From UBA1672 sp051967755 (lineage in GTDB: Bacteria; Pseudomonadota; Alphaproteobacteria; Micavibrionales; Micavibrionaceae), in NCBI GenBank assembly GCA_051967755.1, contig JBQDYD010000001.1, positions 372,001 to 436,000 on the forward strand: a stretch of DNA of 64,000 nucleotides, read 5' to 3'. A program made the translations under genes and the position numbers. Shown here piece by piece: positions 1-8,540 of this stretch; the first letter of the stretch is position 1, and each line of letters opens with the position of its first letter. The notes below the pieces were generated by a model that was not told the DNA's origin, ran no database searches, and worked only from the letters and a program-made list of their open reading frames with translations.

Positions 1-572
1 AGCCATTTCATCGTGCCCCATGCAGTTTCATTCGACAGGCCGATATTGCGCAGCTTACCCGCCTTAATCAGTTCATTCATTGTCTCGAGCACTTCGAGGA
101 AGTTGTCTTCGACCTCTTGCATATGAAATTTCGGGTTAAACGACCAGTGCTGCCCGAAATGGTTAGAGCCGCGGTTCGGCCAATGCAGTTGATAGAGGTC
201 GATATAATCGGTTTGCAGACGTTTGAGGGAGGCCTCAATCGCCTCAGTGATGTTTTTACGATCAATAATGTGATCGGCGTCTCTGATCCAAGGCAGGCCC
301 GGGCCGACAATTTTTGTCGCGAGAACGACTTTATCGCGGTTTCCTGTTTTGGCGAACCATGTGCCGATGATTTCCTCAGTTTTACCGTAGGTTTCGGCCG
401 TTGGCGGTACCGCATACATCTCGGCGGTGTCGAAAAAGTTCACCCCTTGATCCAAGGCGTAATCCATTTGTTCATGCCCTTCGGCTTCGCTGTTTTGGCG
501 CCCCCATGTCATGGTGCCAAGGCAAATGAGACTGACGTCGATATTCGTACGCCCGAGTTTTTTATATTTCAT
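1..572 (-). CDS. Aldo/keto reductase, Tas-like (3' end outside window)
   Basis: NADPH-dependent oxidoreductase of the aldo/keto reductase superfamily, cytoplasmic, substrate unknown. Translating the minus strand from the ATG at 572 gives an N-terminus MKYKKLGRTNIDVS, then LGTMTWG, the FFDTAEMY motif with the catalytic Asp/Tyr pair, a TKI lysine and the LYQLHWP histidine. All four members of the Asp-Tyr-Lys-His tetrad are therefore visible. About 190 codons are present and the gene continues past position 1; the family is usually 310-350 residues. The TWG and multi-residue insertion after the Tyr resemble Tas-type members. It runs in the same direction as the T4BSS genes, 11 bp downstream of the 200-residue protein at 584-1186, but is probably unrelated to secretion. 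Confidence 0.85.
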   Translation of the reverse strand, partial: MKYKKLGRTNIDVSLICLGTMTWGRQNSEAEGHEQMDYALDQGVNFFDTAEMYAVPPTAETYGKTEEIIGTWFAKTGNRDKVVLATKIVGPGLPWIRDADHIIDRKNITEAIEASLKRLQTDYIDLYQLHWPNRGSNHFGQHWSFNPKFHMQEVEDNFLEVLETMNELIKAGKLRNIGLSNETAWGTMKW

Positions 573-583
573 GGTATTCCTAA

Positions 584-1186
584 TTAACGTTGGATGTCTG
601 AAAGGTTTACGCGTCTGAACCTATCAAATTCGAATTGCAGATCGCCGATCGAATCCGGCAACGGAGCCGGCCAGTTCATGATTAATGGATTTTCAGCAAA
701 GTAAGGCATCGCGTTGTTCAAAAATGCCAAACGCTGCGGATCCATAGTGACTTTATTCATTTTGATTTCAGTTAGCTCAAGAGCGCCGGTTTGCGGGTTT
801 TGTCCGAAGCGACATGTAAATGGCTCCATACGGAACTCACCAAAACCGTCGGTATGCGTGTACCATAGCTCCATCGCGCCATCGCGTTTATTTTTTAATT
901 CACTGACATAAATTGAATAAGGATACGGAATGGTCAGTTCGATCATTGTGCGGCAAATACCGTATTCTGCGGATGCCTTAAATGGTTTGAACAAGAACCA
1001 TAAAACCCATGCAAACAGAGCAAGGAAACTATAAAGAATGGCACGTTTTATATTTTTTTTGCGCGCTGCTTTCTTTTGTTTCGCGAGCTTATCTGCAAGA
1101 GTTTCCTTTGGTTTCTCATCTAGGATGAGGGTTTCCTTGGAAATCTCGAGCTGCTCTTTTTGTTTATCGAGTTCTTTTTGATCCAT
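584..1186 (-). CDS. Unknown single-pass membrane protein following dotO/icmB
   Basis: I do not recognise this 200-residue protein. It has a lysine/glutamate-rich cytoplasmic N-terminus (residues 1-47), one membrane segment at about 48-66 (AILYSFLALFAWVLWFLF) and a soluble C-terminal domain of about 130 residues, presumably periplasmic. That domain holds two cysteines, at GICRT and FTCRF, which could form a disulfide. It starts 6 bp after the icmB stop, so it is almost certainly co-transcribed and probably translationally linked with the T4BSS operon. By topology it could be a small inner-membrane component comparable to DotI/DotJ, but I see no motif that proves this. No strong ribosome binding site is visible. 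Confidence 0.8.
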   Translation of the reverse strand: MDQKELDKQKEQLEISKETLILDEKPKETLADKLAKQKKAARKKNIKRAILYSFLALFAWVLWFLFKPFKASAEYGICRTMIELTIPYPYSIYVSELKNKRDGAMELWYTHTDGFGEFRMEPFTCRFGQNPQTGALELTEIKMNKVTMDPQRLAFLNNAMPYFAENPLIMNWPAPLPDSIGDLQFEFDRFRRVNLSDIQR

Positions 1187-1192
1187 ATATTC

Positions 1193-4100
1193 TTAACTCA
1201 TCTTGAGCTTAATGCGTTTTGAATCTTCGGCTTCTTGTGATTCTTTGCTTTCCTCAATCATTTCTTCAACGATCTTTTCAAGAACAGCACTGATCATCGC
1301 TTGGCGAGAATCTCCTTCTTTACTGTCTGAAAGAACGCGTCGTCTGATTTCGTTTCTGGCACTACCGCCCGGGAATTTCATCGCTAGCATTTGACGGGCA
1401 CGCGCCGCACCGAGTGTCGTGTACAGGCGGTTACGGATAGCCACATCTTCTGCAGATGTCGAGAATGCCCATAATTCAATCGGGCCTAGCGTGTTGTAGA
1501 TATGCTGTTCGTAACGACCGGACGTAGAGCCAATCACGACAAGCGCGGGCGCCCCGATAGATTTCGGACCGGTCAGTTTAAATCGCATTACGTGGCGGGC
1601 GGTATTGGACAGACCGAAACGATCGACAACATCTTGAACCGCTTTATCAGAAATCGCTGTTCCCAAAATCCACACACCTGTCGCCAAGTCGACCATATCT
1701 TTGTCAAAGTCATCGATTAGCTGTGATGTCAGAACAATTTGCACACCGCGTTTTCGTCCTTCACGAACATCACGAATAATCTGCGCACGTACTGAGTTTG
1801 ATTTACTTGTTCTGTGGAATTCGTCAAAATTAAGACGTTTTGGTGTTTCACCGATATCTTGCAACCTGAGTGCATGATATTCGCGGAATTTTTCAGGGAC
1901 ATTTTGCAGAGTATCCGCACTCATCCACCAAGAACGAACCAGAGCATGACGCGCAAGCATATACATAATTGATGTTTGTCGGTCGGCGGCTTCATCCCCT
2001 TGTGGGGCAACATCCATAAGGTCAAGCGAGCAAAGGCGTGTATCCGCTATATCAAACTGTGTGACAGAAGACAGGATTGGATATTCACGAATCGCTGATG
2101 TGATCATACGTTCAAACGCGCCAATAACACTTTCCGCACTGACACCAACGGATGTCTCTTCTAACAGTGATCGGATCTGCGGCTTACGGGAGGCCGTAAT
2201 CGCATCGTTTAGTGTCGGTACCGCATGACGCTGCGCCACGTTAGCAAGATGCGGCTGGTCAATTTCGAACATTTTGTCAACGATATCCCACCAGAATGGC
2301 TCTGAAGGAAGGTGAATATTATGTTTTTGAATGGCGGCATCAACTTCCATTTCCAGGCGCGGAAGGTATGGGCGTGCCTCTGCATTAGCGGCGCCATCAT
2401 CACGCCAGCGGAACATTTCATCAACAACAAGACCACAAAGTTGCTGCATACCGTCATAAGGCTTGTCATAGCCGGGAGGTGTGGTCAAAAGTGTAAGGAG
2501 CTCCACCAAGAAGCTGCGCTCATCGGGAAGTGGGTAACGACAGCCAAGCTGTGTATCAAATGGGTTAACCGCATATTGGTGTGCCATCTGAAGGCGGTAA
2601 TAAGAGGCTAGGTGCTGTTTACTGAGCGGCAAAGCTTCTTTAACCAATGAAATCAAACCTGATGAAGACGGGCCGATATCGATAACGGCAATATACGGCA
2701 AGTTACTCAGGCCGGGTGTCACAGATGTACCGAAGTTTAATGTGTTCAACAGAACAGATTTACCACCACCTGGCTGCGCGAAAATCAAATCAAACCATGT
2801 GGTTGTCAGGTTTGTTCCTGTCTGATAAGGCCAGATTTTCCCATCCGGCGTTCTGAAAATCATAGCACCGGTTTCAAACGGGCTGGACGGGCGTTGCCAC
2901 GGCAATAGTTTCATGATTTCAATCATGGGCGCAATGCCCGAAGGCGCAGTACCTGCACAATGAATGCCCATAGCCGAAGACATAACACAATCCAGCGGAT
3001 CACCGGAATATTCGTTTACCTGACAATAGCCCCAACTTTCAAATGACTGGAGCAAGATAGACAGGCGATCTAGAATTTGGTCTTTCTCTTCAACTTTACA
3101 CCATGTGGCAAAAGAAATTCGGATTTTAACCACCGGCTCTTGTCTGGCAAGCGTTGATAAACTTTCAAGGGAATATTTGATGGGTTTATTACCGGCATTT
3201 GTCGGGCCCATAATTGTCGCGGCGAAAGTTCTAAATGCAATAGCAGATGCCCCGCCCCCTTCAATCAGGAATGATATTCTAAACGGAATATCGGCTTCCA
3301 CCATGCGGTTTAGGAAAATCGGGAAAGGTGTAGAATCCATCGGTCCAAGAGACATATCGGCACCCGCCCAAAGCATATTACCAATACGGACGACAGATTT
3401 ACCAAGCACTTTGGCATCGCCTGCGGTGATTTGCGCGGGAAGGTTCGGCCATAAAATATCTGACATATCGACAGAACTTTGCGGTGCGCGCGGCGGAATT
3501 GGGTCACCCGGCAAACATGCGCGCCACTTATCATTTGCTCTGTCTGGGAAAAGGTTTGCGCGAACGGCGTTCAATGCATCATGAACTTCAAGCAGTTGAC
3601 ACTCAATGCTGAGTTCGTCAAAAGCGGTCATCATCGCGCTGATAAAACTTTTATGGCGTGTTCTTAATGGTTCCAGAACGCCAAAAGGATATTGCGACCC
3701 CGCAGCCGGGACCCAATCTTTCCCGTCTTCTTTTGCGTTTTCGCCGGCACGTTTTAATTCTGTTTTTGATAATGAGGATGGTCTGGTCCAAAGAACAAAA
3801 TATTGTTCTTCATGTGTCAGGAATCTTTCTAAGTGGCTGATTTTTTCTTCAAATACGTCATCCAAATCCATACCAATGTTTTTGGCGCTGGTGCGGCTTG
3901 GATCAACTTGATCCTCAAGCGTTTGGCGAATACGACCCGGATCACGCACGAAATAAACCTGCATCGCATGACCGATACGGTCAAAACGTGCTCCTATTTT
4001 AATATTCGAGGCTTTGACAATTTGCTCGTATTCTTCATCGCCGATGATTTGCTTACTGCCTTCAACTTTAACATATGAAACCAATGACCCGTCCGCAGAG

Positions 4101-4204
4101 ACCAGTGTTGTCGAATTTTCTGCAGTTTCTAATCGAATAAAAGAAGATACAGAAATTCTTAATGCTTTTTGAAAGGGGGCAAGTAATTTATCTGCTAGTT
4201 TCAT
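1193..4204 (-). CDS. dotO: T4BSS ATPase DotO/IcmB (VirB4-like)
   Basis: Large cytoplasmic AAA+-type ATPase that powers the type IVB secretion machine from its inner-membrane base. At 1003 residues it matches the roughly 1000-residue Legionella DotO. The Walker A motif QPGGGKSVLLN lies at about residues 477-487. A Walker B-like LNFDEFH with the catalytic acidic pair is at about 791-797, followed by the RKRGVQIVLTSQ segment typical of VirB4/TraU ATPases. Its position directly after icmJ in the L-K-E-G-C-D-J-B order supports the call independently. A gap of 142 bp separates it from icmJ upstream; the 200-residue membrane protein follows after 6 bp. No transmembrane segment is obvious. Confidence 0.93.
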   Translation of the reverse strand: MKLADKLLAPFQKALRISVSSFIRLETAENSTTLVSADGSLVSYVKVEGSKQIIGDEEYEQIVKASNIKIGARFDRIGHAMQVYFVRDPGRIRQTLEDQVDPSRTSAKNIGMDLDDVFEEKISHLERFLTHEEQYFVLWTRPSSLSKTELKRAGENAKEDGKDWVPAAGSQYPFGVLEPLRTRHKSFISAMMTAFDELSIECQLLEVHDALNAVRANLFPDRANDKWRACLPGDPIPPRAPQSSVDMSDILWPNLPAQITAGDAKVLGKSVVRIGNMLWAGADMSLGPMDSTPFPIFLNRMVEADIPFRISFLIEGGGASAIAFRTFAATIMGPTNAGNKPIKYSLESLSTLARQEPVVKIRISFATWCKVEEKDQILDRLSILLQSFESWGYCQVNEYSGDPLDCVMSSAMGIHCAGTAPSGIAPMIEIMKLLPWQRPSSPFETGAMIFRTPDGKIWPYQTGTNLTTTWFDLIFAQPGGGKSVLLNTLNFGTSVTPGLSNLPYIAVIDIGPSSSGLISLVKEALPLSKQHLASYYRLQMAHQYAVNPFDTQLGCRYPLPDERSFLVELLTLLTTPPGYDKPYDGMQQLCGLVVDEMFRWRDDGAANAEARPYLPRLEMEVDAAIQKHNIHLPSEPFWWDIVDKMFEIDQPHLANVAQRHAVPTLNDAITASRKPQIRSLLEETSVGVSAESVIGAFERMITSAIREYPILSSVTQFDIADTRLCSLDLMDVAPQGDEAADRQTSIMYMLARHALVRSWWMSADTLQNVPEKFREYHALRLQDIGETPKRLNFDEFHRTSKSNSVRAQIIRDVREGRKRGVQIVLTSQLIDDFDKDMVDLATGVWILGTAISDKAVQDVVDRFGLSNTARHVMRFKLTGPKSIGAPALVVIGSTSGRYEQHIYNTLGPIELWAFSTSAEDVAIRNRLYTTLGAARARQMLAMKFPGGSARNEIRRRVLSDSKEGDSRQAMISAVLEKIVEEMIEESKESQEAEDSKRIKLKMS

Positions 4205-4346
4205 ATGGCTATTATGTTCCGCTCGTTGAATTCAACAAATATTAACTTAAATTTCTAAAAATTTATATAACAGATTGCTGTAATCTACTAAAGAAAATGG
4301 TTATGACCGCCAACCACTGTTGTTATGAAAAACAACAAGGGGATAA

Positions 4347-5063
4347 TTAAGCGGCATTTTGAATTTGGTGATAAATGTCAAACCATTTTTGTGGAGTTTT
4401 TCCGCCAAATGGTCCGTCTTTTGATCGCCAATATGCAAGTATCTGCGGGAATTGGTTAAATTCCAAGTCAGCTTCTTTGATAATACGTCGATCTAACGGG
4501 AAAAGACGTACGCCGTCTATTTTCTTATCTCTATTGCCATAGTGCCCTTCGGTCAAATAATCCTTTAGGACAGTCGCAAGGATATAGGGGTCGTCTGTTC
4601 CGATTCTGGCACGCACGGCTTCGCGTCTTTGCATTAAACTGTCTAATGCTTTTCTTGCGGCATCGGCGATAGGGCCTTGTGAAATACGTGCCACGTAAAC
4701 AGCGCGTGCAATATGATGCAGGTCTGATTGCTTAATTTCCGGCAGCCATAGCAAAACGCCTGAACGCATGGTGCTGACTTGATCTAAATTGAAACATTGA
4801 TGGCAAAAGATGCATGCCGTTTTCAGATTGTCTTCGGACAGATTTGATTTGTTTCCGTCCAAGAATAGAATTTCTTGATATTTTTTGGATTTAAAGCCGC
4901 AACACTGGCAGGTGTCTTCATCGCGCGCATTTATTTTTTGCTTGATCTCTTTCGTGATAACAGGATCAGCGGAAACGGAGCCAGAACTTCTGGCTCCGCT
5001 TTTTGTCTTGTTGACCCCCAAAGTTTGTCTTGAGAGCCCAAGTGATATGGGTAATTGTCCCAT
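4347..5063 (-). CDS. dotN: T4BSS protein DotN/IcmJ (zinc-ribbon/HNH-like fold)
   Basis: DotN is a small zinc-binding protein of the Dot/Icm coupling subcomplex. It has an HNH-like fold but is not thought to act as a nuclease. Two CxxC pairs are visible, TCQCCGF (about residues 52-55 from the chosen start) and CIFCHQC (about 84-90). The region NARDEDTCQCCGF plus LDGNKSNLSEDNL closely resembles the same segment of Legionella IcmJ. At about 238 residues it is slightly longer than Legionella IcmJ (about 208). I chose the ATG at 5063 over the GTG at 5069 because the AGGGTGG run is better spaced for it. It begins 15 bp after the icmD stop and precedes dotO, as in Legionella. Confidence 0.9.
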   Translation of the reverse strand: MGQLPISLGLSRQTLGVNKTKSGARSSGSVSADPVITKEIKQKINARDEDTCQCCGFKSKKYQEILFLDGNKSNLSEDNLKTACIFCHQCFNLDQVSTMRSGVLLWLPEIKQSDLHHIARAVYVARISQGPIADAARKALDSLMQRREAVRARIGTDDPYILATVLKDYLTEGHYGNRDKKIDGVRLFPLDRRIIKEADLEFNQFPQILAYWRSKDGPFGGKTPQKWFDIYHQIQNAA

Positions 5064-5078
5064 GTCCACCCTGACGTA

Positions 5079-5480
5079 TTAGATAGTACCGAAAGATACA
5101 GAACGTAGTTTCGCAGATGATGCACCTGAACCTGAACCACCAGCATCTAGTGTTTCTGACATTGCTTCTAGCAAGATCGGAACAGCAAATAGCATACCAC
5201 CAGCTAGTAGACGGATCGCACCATCTTTAAGAGGTGTTTGTGTTGGGTTTTCAACATGGTCTTTGATCTTCAATACACCAAGAACAGCCAATAGAACACC
5301 GAATAGGTACGCTAGAGCCGCTACCAAACCAGGTAGTGATGAGATAGAAGTGTTGATGTTGTTAGCAATAGAACCGAAGTTGTTAACACCAGCGTGTGCA
5401 TCAGTTGTTGATGTTGCTAGTAGACCTAGTGTCATTGCTGCACCTAGTTTATAATATGAAGTTTTGGTTTTTTTGAACAT
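5079..5480 (-). CDS. dotP: T4BSS membrane protein DotP/IcmD
   Basis: Small inner-membrane T4BSS component of 133 residues, almost the same length as Legionella IcmD. A signal-like N-terminus ends near TTDAHA (residue 30). Two hydrophobic segments follow (about 49-70 and 87-105), joined by the loop KIKDHVENPTQTPLKDG; this loop recurs several times in the neighbouring 546-residue protein. A short Gly/Ser-rich C-terminus follows. The ribosome binding site AAGAGGAGGAAC is the strongest in the cluster. Codon use is narrower than in the neighbours (GGT, GCT, AGA-poor), suggesting high expression, which would suit a multicopy subunit. A 126-bp gap upstream probably carries its own promoter. Confidence 0.88.
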   Translation of the reverse strand: MFKKTKTSYYKLGAAMTLGLLATSTTDAHAGVNNFGSIANNINTSISSLPGLVAALAYLFGVLLAVLGVLKIKDHVENPTQTPLKDGAIRLLAGGMLFAVPILLEAMSETLDAGGSGSGASSAKLRSVSFGTI

Positions 5481-5537
5481 TTATGTTCCTCCTCTTACCA
5501 ATTGATAACTTACTTTAATATATCCACTCTAACAGAG

Positions 5538-5556
5538 TTGCCACAATATTGCCACA
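5538..5556 (-). promoter_or_regulatory. Direct repeat / possible sigma54-like element upstream of icmD
   Basis: Two exact copies of TTGCCACA (plus-strand sense) start 11 bp apart at 5538 and 5549, about one helical turn. Read on the coding strand, the element is TGGCAA-N5-TGGCA. It has GG and GC separated by exactly 10 bases, as in a -24/-12 promoter, with one mismatch to TTGCA at -12. A sigma70-like alternative also exists: TTGTGG and TATATT 18 bp apart. It ends 58 bp before the icmD start. The repeat is directly visible; its function is inferred. Confidence 0.45.
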
Positions 5557-5606
5557 TTTTTTTTATCTTTATTTTCAGATAGTTAACGCCTATTGGCGAT
5601 AAAATC

Positions 5607-7247
5607 TTATGGCAAGCTGAAGCTTACGCCGAATGCAGTGATTCCCAGTGTTTGCTGGATTGCATTAAGCATAGGACCCAGATTAACGGCCAGTGCGCCA
5701 CCGATTAGGTGTGTGACTCCGGCCATTGTTGACGCTTGTTGTTTGCCCTCTGCAACATCGCGAAGGATAAACATACCGCGTACAAAACTTAGCATTCCAA
5801 GAACGATCATGAACTGAAGCACAGCCGCGATTACATTATATGCTGCCTGTGTTTCTGCCGCGCTCATACCACTTGTATACTGCAAGGATGCATAAGTGAA
5901 TGTAACGGGGCTTGTAAATAAGCTTGATGAGAATGCCCTTAGGATGGTTGTCGCAGACAGTAACAATCCACCAACGACAAATGTACCAAATGTACCAAAT
6001 CCGCCGGGACCACGCGGACCCTCTTGTGAGGATTTAATCAGGCGTGATACGCCGATCATAATAAAGATCATACCGGCAACAAAACAGAAGAAGTTCAATA
6101 CGACGTGTGACGGCCCGAGAATATCAAGCATGAAACATCCCATCGCTTCATCAAGAGAGTTTGTACCCGTACATGACGCGGCAGTTACACTTGATCTGAA
6201 TGTTGTGTTTGTGATTGCTGTTGTTGTTGTCAACAAGCCTATACTTGCCGTCGATGACTTAAATACTGTCACAAGGAACGGCAATGCGAAGAAACAACCA
6301 CCCGCAATCAGGCGCATAACACCTTCTGATACGGCAACACGTGACGGATCAATGACATGATCGCGAATTTTCAAAATCCCCCAAACACCAAGAGCCAAAC
6401 CAAGAAGATAAGACACAGCGGTTAGGAAGACAGGGAAGGCGCTCGCACTTACCATTGCCCAACATAATGAGTCACCAACCGTTGTGCCTATTGGCAGGGC
6501 GACTGATGTTAAACATTCGACAGAGGCGGTTTCAGAAGAATAAAAGAAACCGCTACCACCGATAAGTGAGAAGAGGGTACCTGTGAAGCCAAGGCCACCG
6601 TCAGCAATTGTTGCATACATCGCTTCATACACGATCGGAAGGCCAAATAATGCACCTGCAGTAATATAACGAATTACAGCATCCTTAAGCGGGGTTCTGT
6701 TTGGATCTTCAACGTGATCCCGTGTTTTATACAGTGCAGATACTGCAATTACGATACCTAACAAATAAGCAACAGCTGCGATTAAGCCTGGCATGATGTC
6801 TACAGATTCTATCATTCTTTCCATGACGCCGTTTACGTTGGTACCAAAGCTTATAATACCGGAAATACCCGAAATCAGGCCGTTCAAATATGTGGCCGCT
6901 TCTGTGGTTGGGTCAAAGGTTGTGGCAGAGTTACCACCGATTGTCACAAAGACTGTCTCGAAAATAATCGGCAGGGAAAATAATGCACCACCAAGTAAAA
7001 ACCGCACAACAGGAACGCCAAGAGCAGTTTGATTAGGGTTTGAAACATGATCTATTGTCTTGAAAATGGCACTAACACCCATAAGTACACCACCAAGATA
7101 GGCAAATGCCGCTAATAATCCGGGGAGAGACATCGTGCTGTCGACCATGATTTGACCGACATCGTTAAAGTCCTGCGCGAATGCTGTGTTAATAAAAATT
7201 ACAGAGAGAAATAACCCCAAGAACAAAGATAGTGTTTTTTCTTTCAT
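5607..7247 (-). CDS. Enlarged DotE/IcmC-like polytopic protein with five IcmD-type units
   Basis: Sits in the icmC/dotE slot between dotF and icmD, but at 546 residues is almost three times the roughly 195-residue Legionella IcmC. A signal peptide (about 1-24, ending FAQ) is followed by a repeated unit of hydrophobic helix, basic/acidic loop, hydrophobic helix. Units lie at about 40-105, 151-216, 270-332, 372-445 and 465-545. The loop is KTIDHVSNPNQT in unit 1, KTRDHVEDPNRT in unit 2 and KIRDHVIDPSRV in unit 3, matching KIKDHVENPTQT of the downstream IcmD. Units 4 and 5 are degenerate. I infer a tandem expansion or fusion of IcmC/IcmD-family modules in the inner membrane. The ribosome binding site is AAGGAGCTAGGG. 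Confidence 0.8.
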   Translation of the reverse strand: MKEKTLSLFLGLFLSVIFINTAFAQDFNDVGQIMVDSTMSLPGLLAAFAYLGGVLMGVSAIFKTIDHVSNPNQTALGVPVVRFLLGGALFSLPIIFETVFVTIGGNSATTFDPTTEAATYLNGLISGISGIISFGTNVNGVMERMIESVDIMPGLIAAVAYLLGIVIAVSALYKTRDHVEDPNRTPLKDAVIRYITAGALFGLPIVYEAMYATIADGGLGFTGTLFSLIGGSGFFYSSETASVECLTSVALPIGTTVGDSLCWAMVSASAFPVFLTAVSYLLGLALGVWGILKIRDHVIDPSRVAVSEGVMRLIAGGCFFALPFLVTVFKSSTASIGLLTTTTAITNTTFRSSVTAASCTGTNSLDEAMGCFMLDILGPSHVVLNFFCFVAGMIFIMIGVSRLIKSSQEGPRGPGGFGTFGTFVVGGLLLSATTILRAFSSSLFTSPVTFTYASLQYTSGMSAAETQAAYNVIAAVLQFMIVLGMLSFVRGMFILRDVAEGKQQASTMAGVTHLIGGALAVNLGPMLNAIQQTLGITAFGVSFSLP

Positions 7248-7383
7248 AGATCCCTAGCTCCTTGCCAAAATACCACTTTATTACACCACATATTGAACTT
7301 GTGCTGCAAACTTTAAAATCATCACATATATTATATGGTAACTATACTATACACATAAAGTTAATATTTTGGAAATCAATTCA

Positions 7384-8505
7384 CTATTGCTTAACTTTAT
7401 TATGCGTACCGGTAACAACCCATAGCCCGTTTTCTTTGGCTATAGCCTTGATTTTACCAAGGCCCCTGACGGAATCTCCCGGCTCAACTGTCCGTGTTTC
7501 GCCGGAGTTTTTCTCATATAGAACAGCGCTTTGTGGGTTCGCACCTCGAATCTCCCATTCAGGAAGCTTTACTTGTGGTGAAGCCTCTTTTACTTGTGCT
7601 TGTTTTTCCTGAATCATTGTTTTTTTCTCAGGAATTACCGGCGCTGGTTGTACAGCCTCTTTTGGTGTGGCTGTCTCAAGTGTAGGGGGATTTTTCGGTG
7701 CAGTTTCTGGCGAATCGATGGTTGTAGGCGCTGCGATGCTCTCTTCGATTGCTGGGGATGGTATGTCATCTACAATCTCATCCGTCTTTAAGCGTGGCGC
7801 CTCTTCCGTTTTTGACAGTAAAGTGCCTTCTTCCTCAGAAAGATCTGCTTTTGCTTCGTTGGTTACGTCCGTCTCTTGATCGGATGTAGCAGGATTTTCG
7901 GTAGTATTCACAGGCTGAGGTGAGTTTTGATTAGATGTAGAATCATCATTTTGCTCTGGCTCATCCAGAGGGGCCAATTCTACTGCACTATCCTCAATAT
8001 TATCAGGAAGAGGGGTTAGAACAGGTTGCTCTTGAATTGTTATCTGTGGTGCTGGGGCAGGGGTGTCTGCATTTGCGGGCACTTCTGCAGTGTTTTCTAC
8101 TGGCGTGGGTATAGCCGTTTCGAATAGGTCTGTATCATTATCTGACTGAGGAACAGGGATAAGCGCTGTTTCTTGCGTGTCGAGGCGCACCACTGGGGGC
8201 GCTTTTGACGCTGTATTCATATTTAGAAAGTAATATCCGGCTCCGCTGCCGCCAGCAAGTAATAGCAATAGTATTGCTAAATTACGCGAAGTTTTTTTCT
8301 TTGTCGCTGAAGGGCGATTTTCTGATGTGTCAACGTTTGCACTTGATTTGGGCATATCATCTTGAGGGAGAGGGGTCTGCTGTTCAGGCGCGCCACCCTC
8401 AAGAGGTGTTTCAGGATCATCTAGGAATTCATCTTCCTCCCAAGGATCAAACTCAAGGTCGCTATCGTAATCACCATTCTCGTGATTGTCGTCTGCTTTC
8501 TGCAT
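7384..8505 (-). CDS. dotF: T4BSS protein DotF/IcmG
   Basis: Bitopic inner-membrane T4BSS protein of 373 residues (Legionella DotF about 269). The acidic cytoplasmic N-terminus is followed by one membrane segment at about 76-95 (LAILLLLLAGGSGAGYYFL). A very long periplasmic linker rich in Pro, Glu, Thr and Ala occupies about 100-310. The C-terminal domain of about 55 residues (WEIRGANPQSAVLYEKNSG onward, with EPGDSVRGLGKIKAI) aligns by eye with the end of Legionella DotF (IQAVIPGRAWLIGSNGS, VREGSKIPGYGMVKLI). The coiled coil of Legionella DotF appears to be replaced by a disordered linker. It starts 35 bp after dotG, with ribosome binding site AGGGAGC. Confidence 0.85.
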   Translation of the reverse strand: MQKADDNHENGDYDSDLEFDPWEEDEFLDDPETPLEGGAPEQQTPLPQDDMPKSSANVDTSENRPSATKKKTSRNLAILLLLLAGGSGAGYYFLNMNTASKAPPVVRLDTQETALIPVPQSDNDTDLFETAIPTPVENTAEVPANADTPAPAPQITIQEQPVLTPLPDNIEDSAVELAPLDEPEQNDDSTSNQNSPQPVNTTENPATSDQETDVTNEAKADLSEEEGTLLSKTEEAPRLKTDEIVDDIPSPAIEESIAAPTTIDSPETAPKNPPTLETATPKEAVQPAPVIPEKKTMIQEKQAQVKEASPQVKLPEWEIRGANPQSAVLYEKNSGETRTVEPGDSVRGLGKIKAIAKENGLWVVTGTHNKVKQ

Positions 8506-8540
8506 TAAAGATAAGCTCCCTTGAATAGATGCCTAATGGA

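Noticed and set aside
6793..7032. Plus-strand frames over the DotE-like and DotF genes (also 5896-6360 and 7494-7879)
   Set aside because: No ribosome binding sites and no protein-like domains; they are shadows of real minus-strand T4BSS genes with strong family matches.
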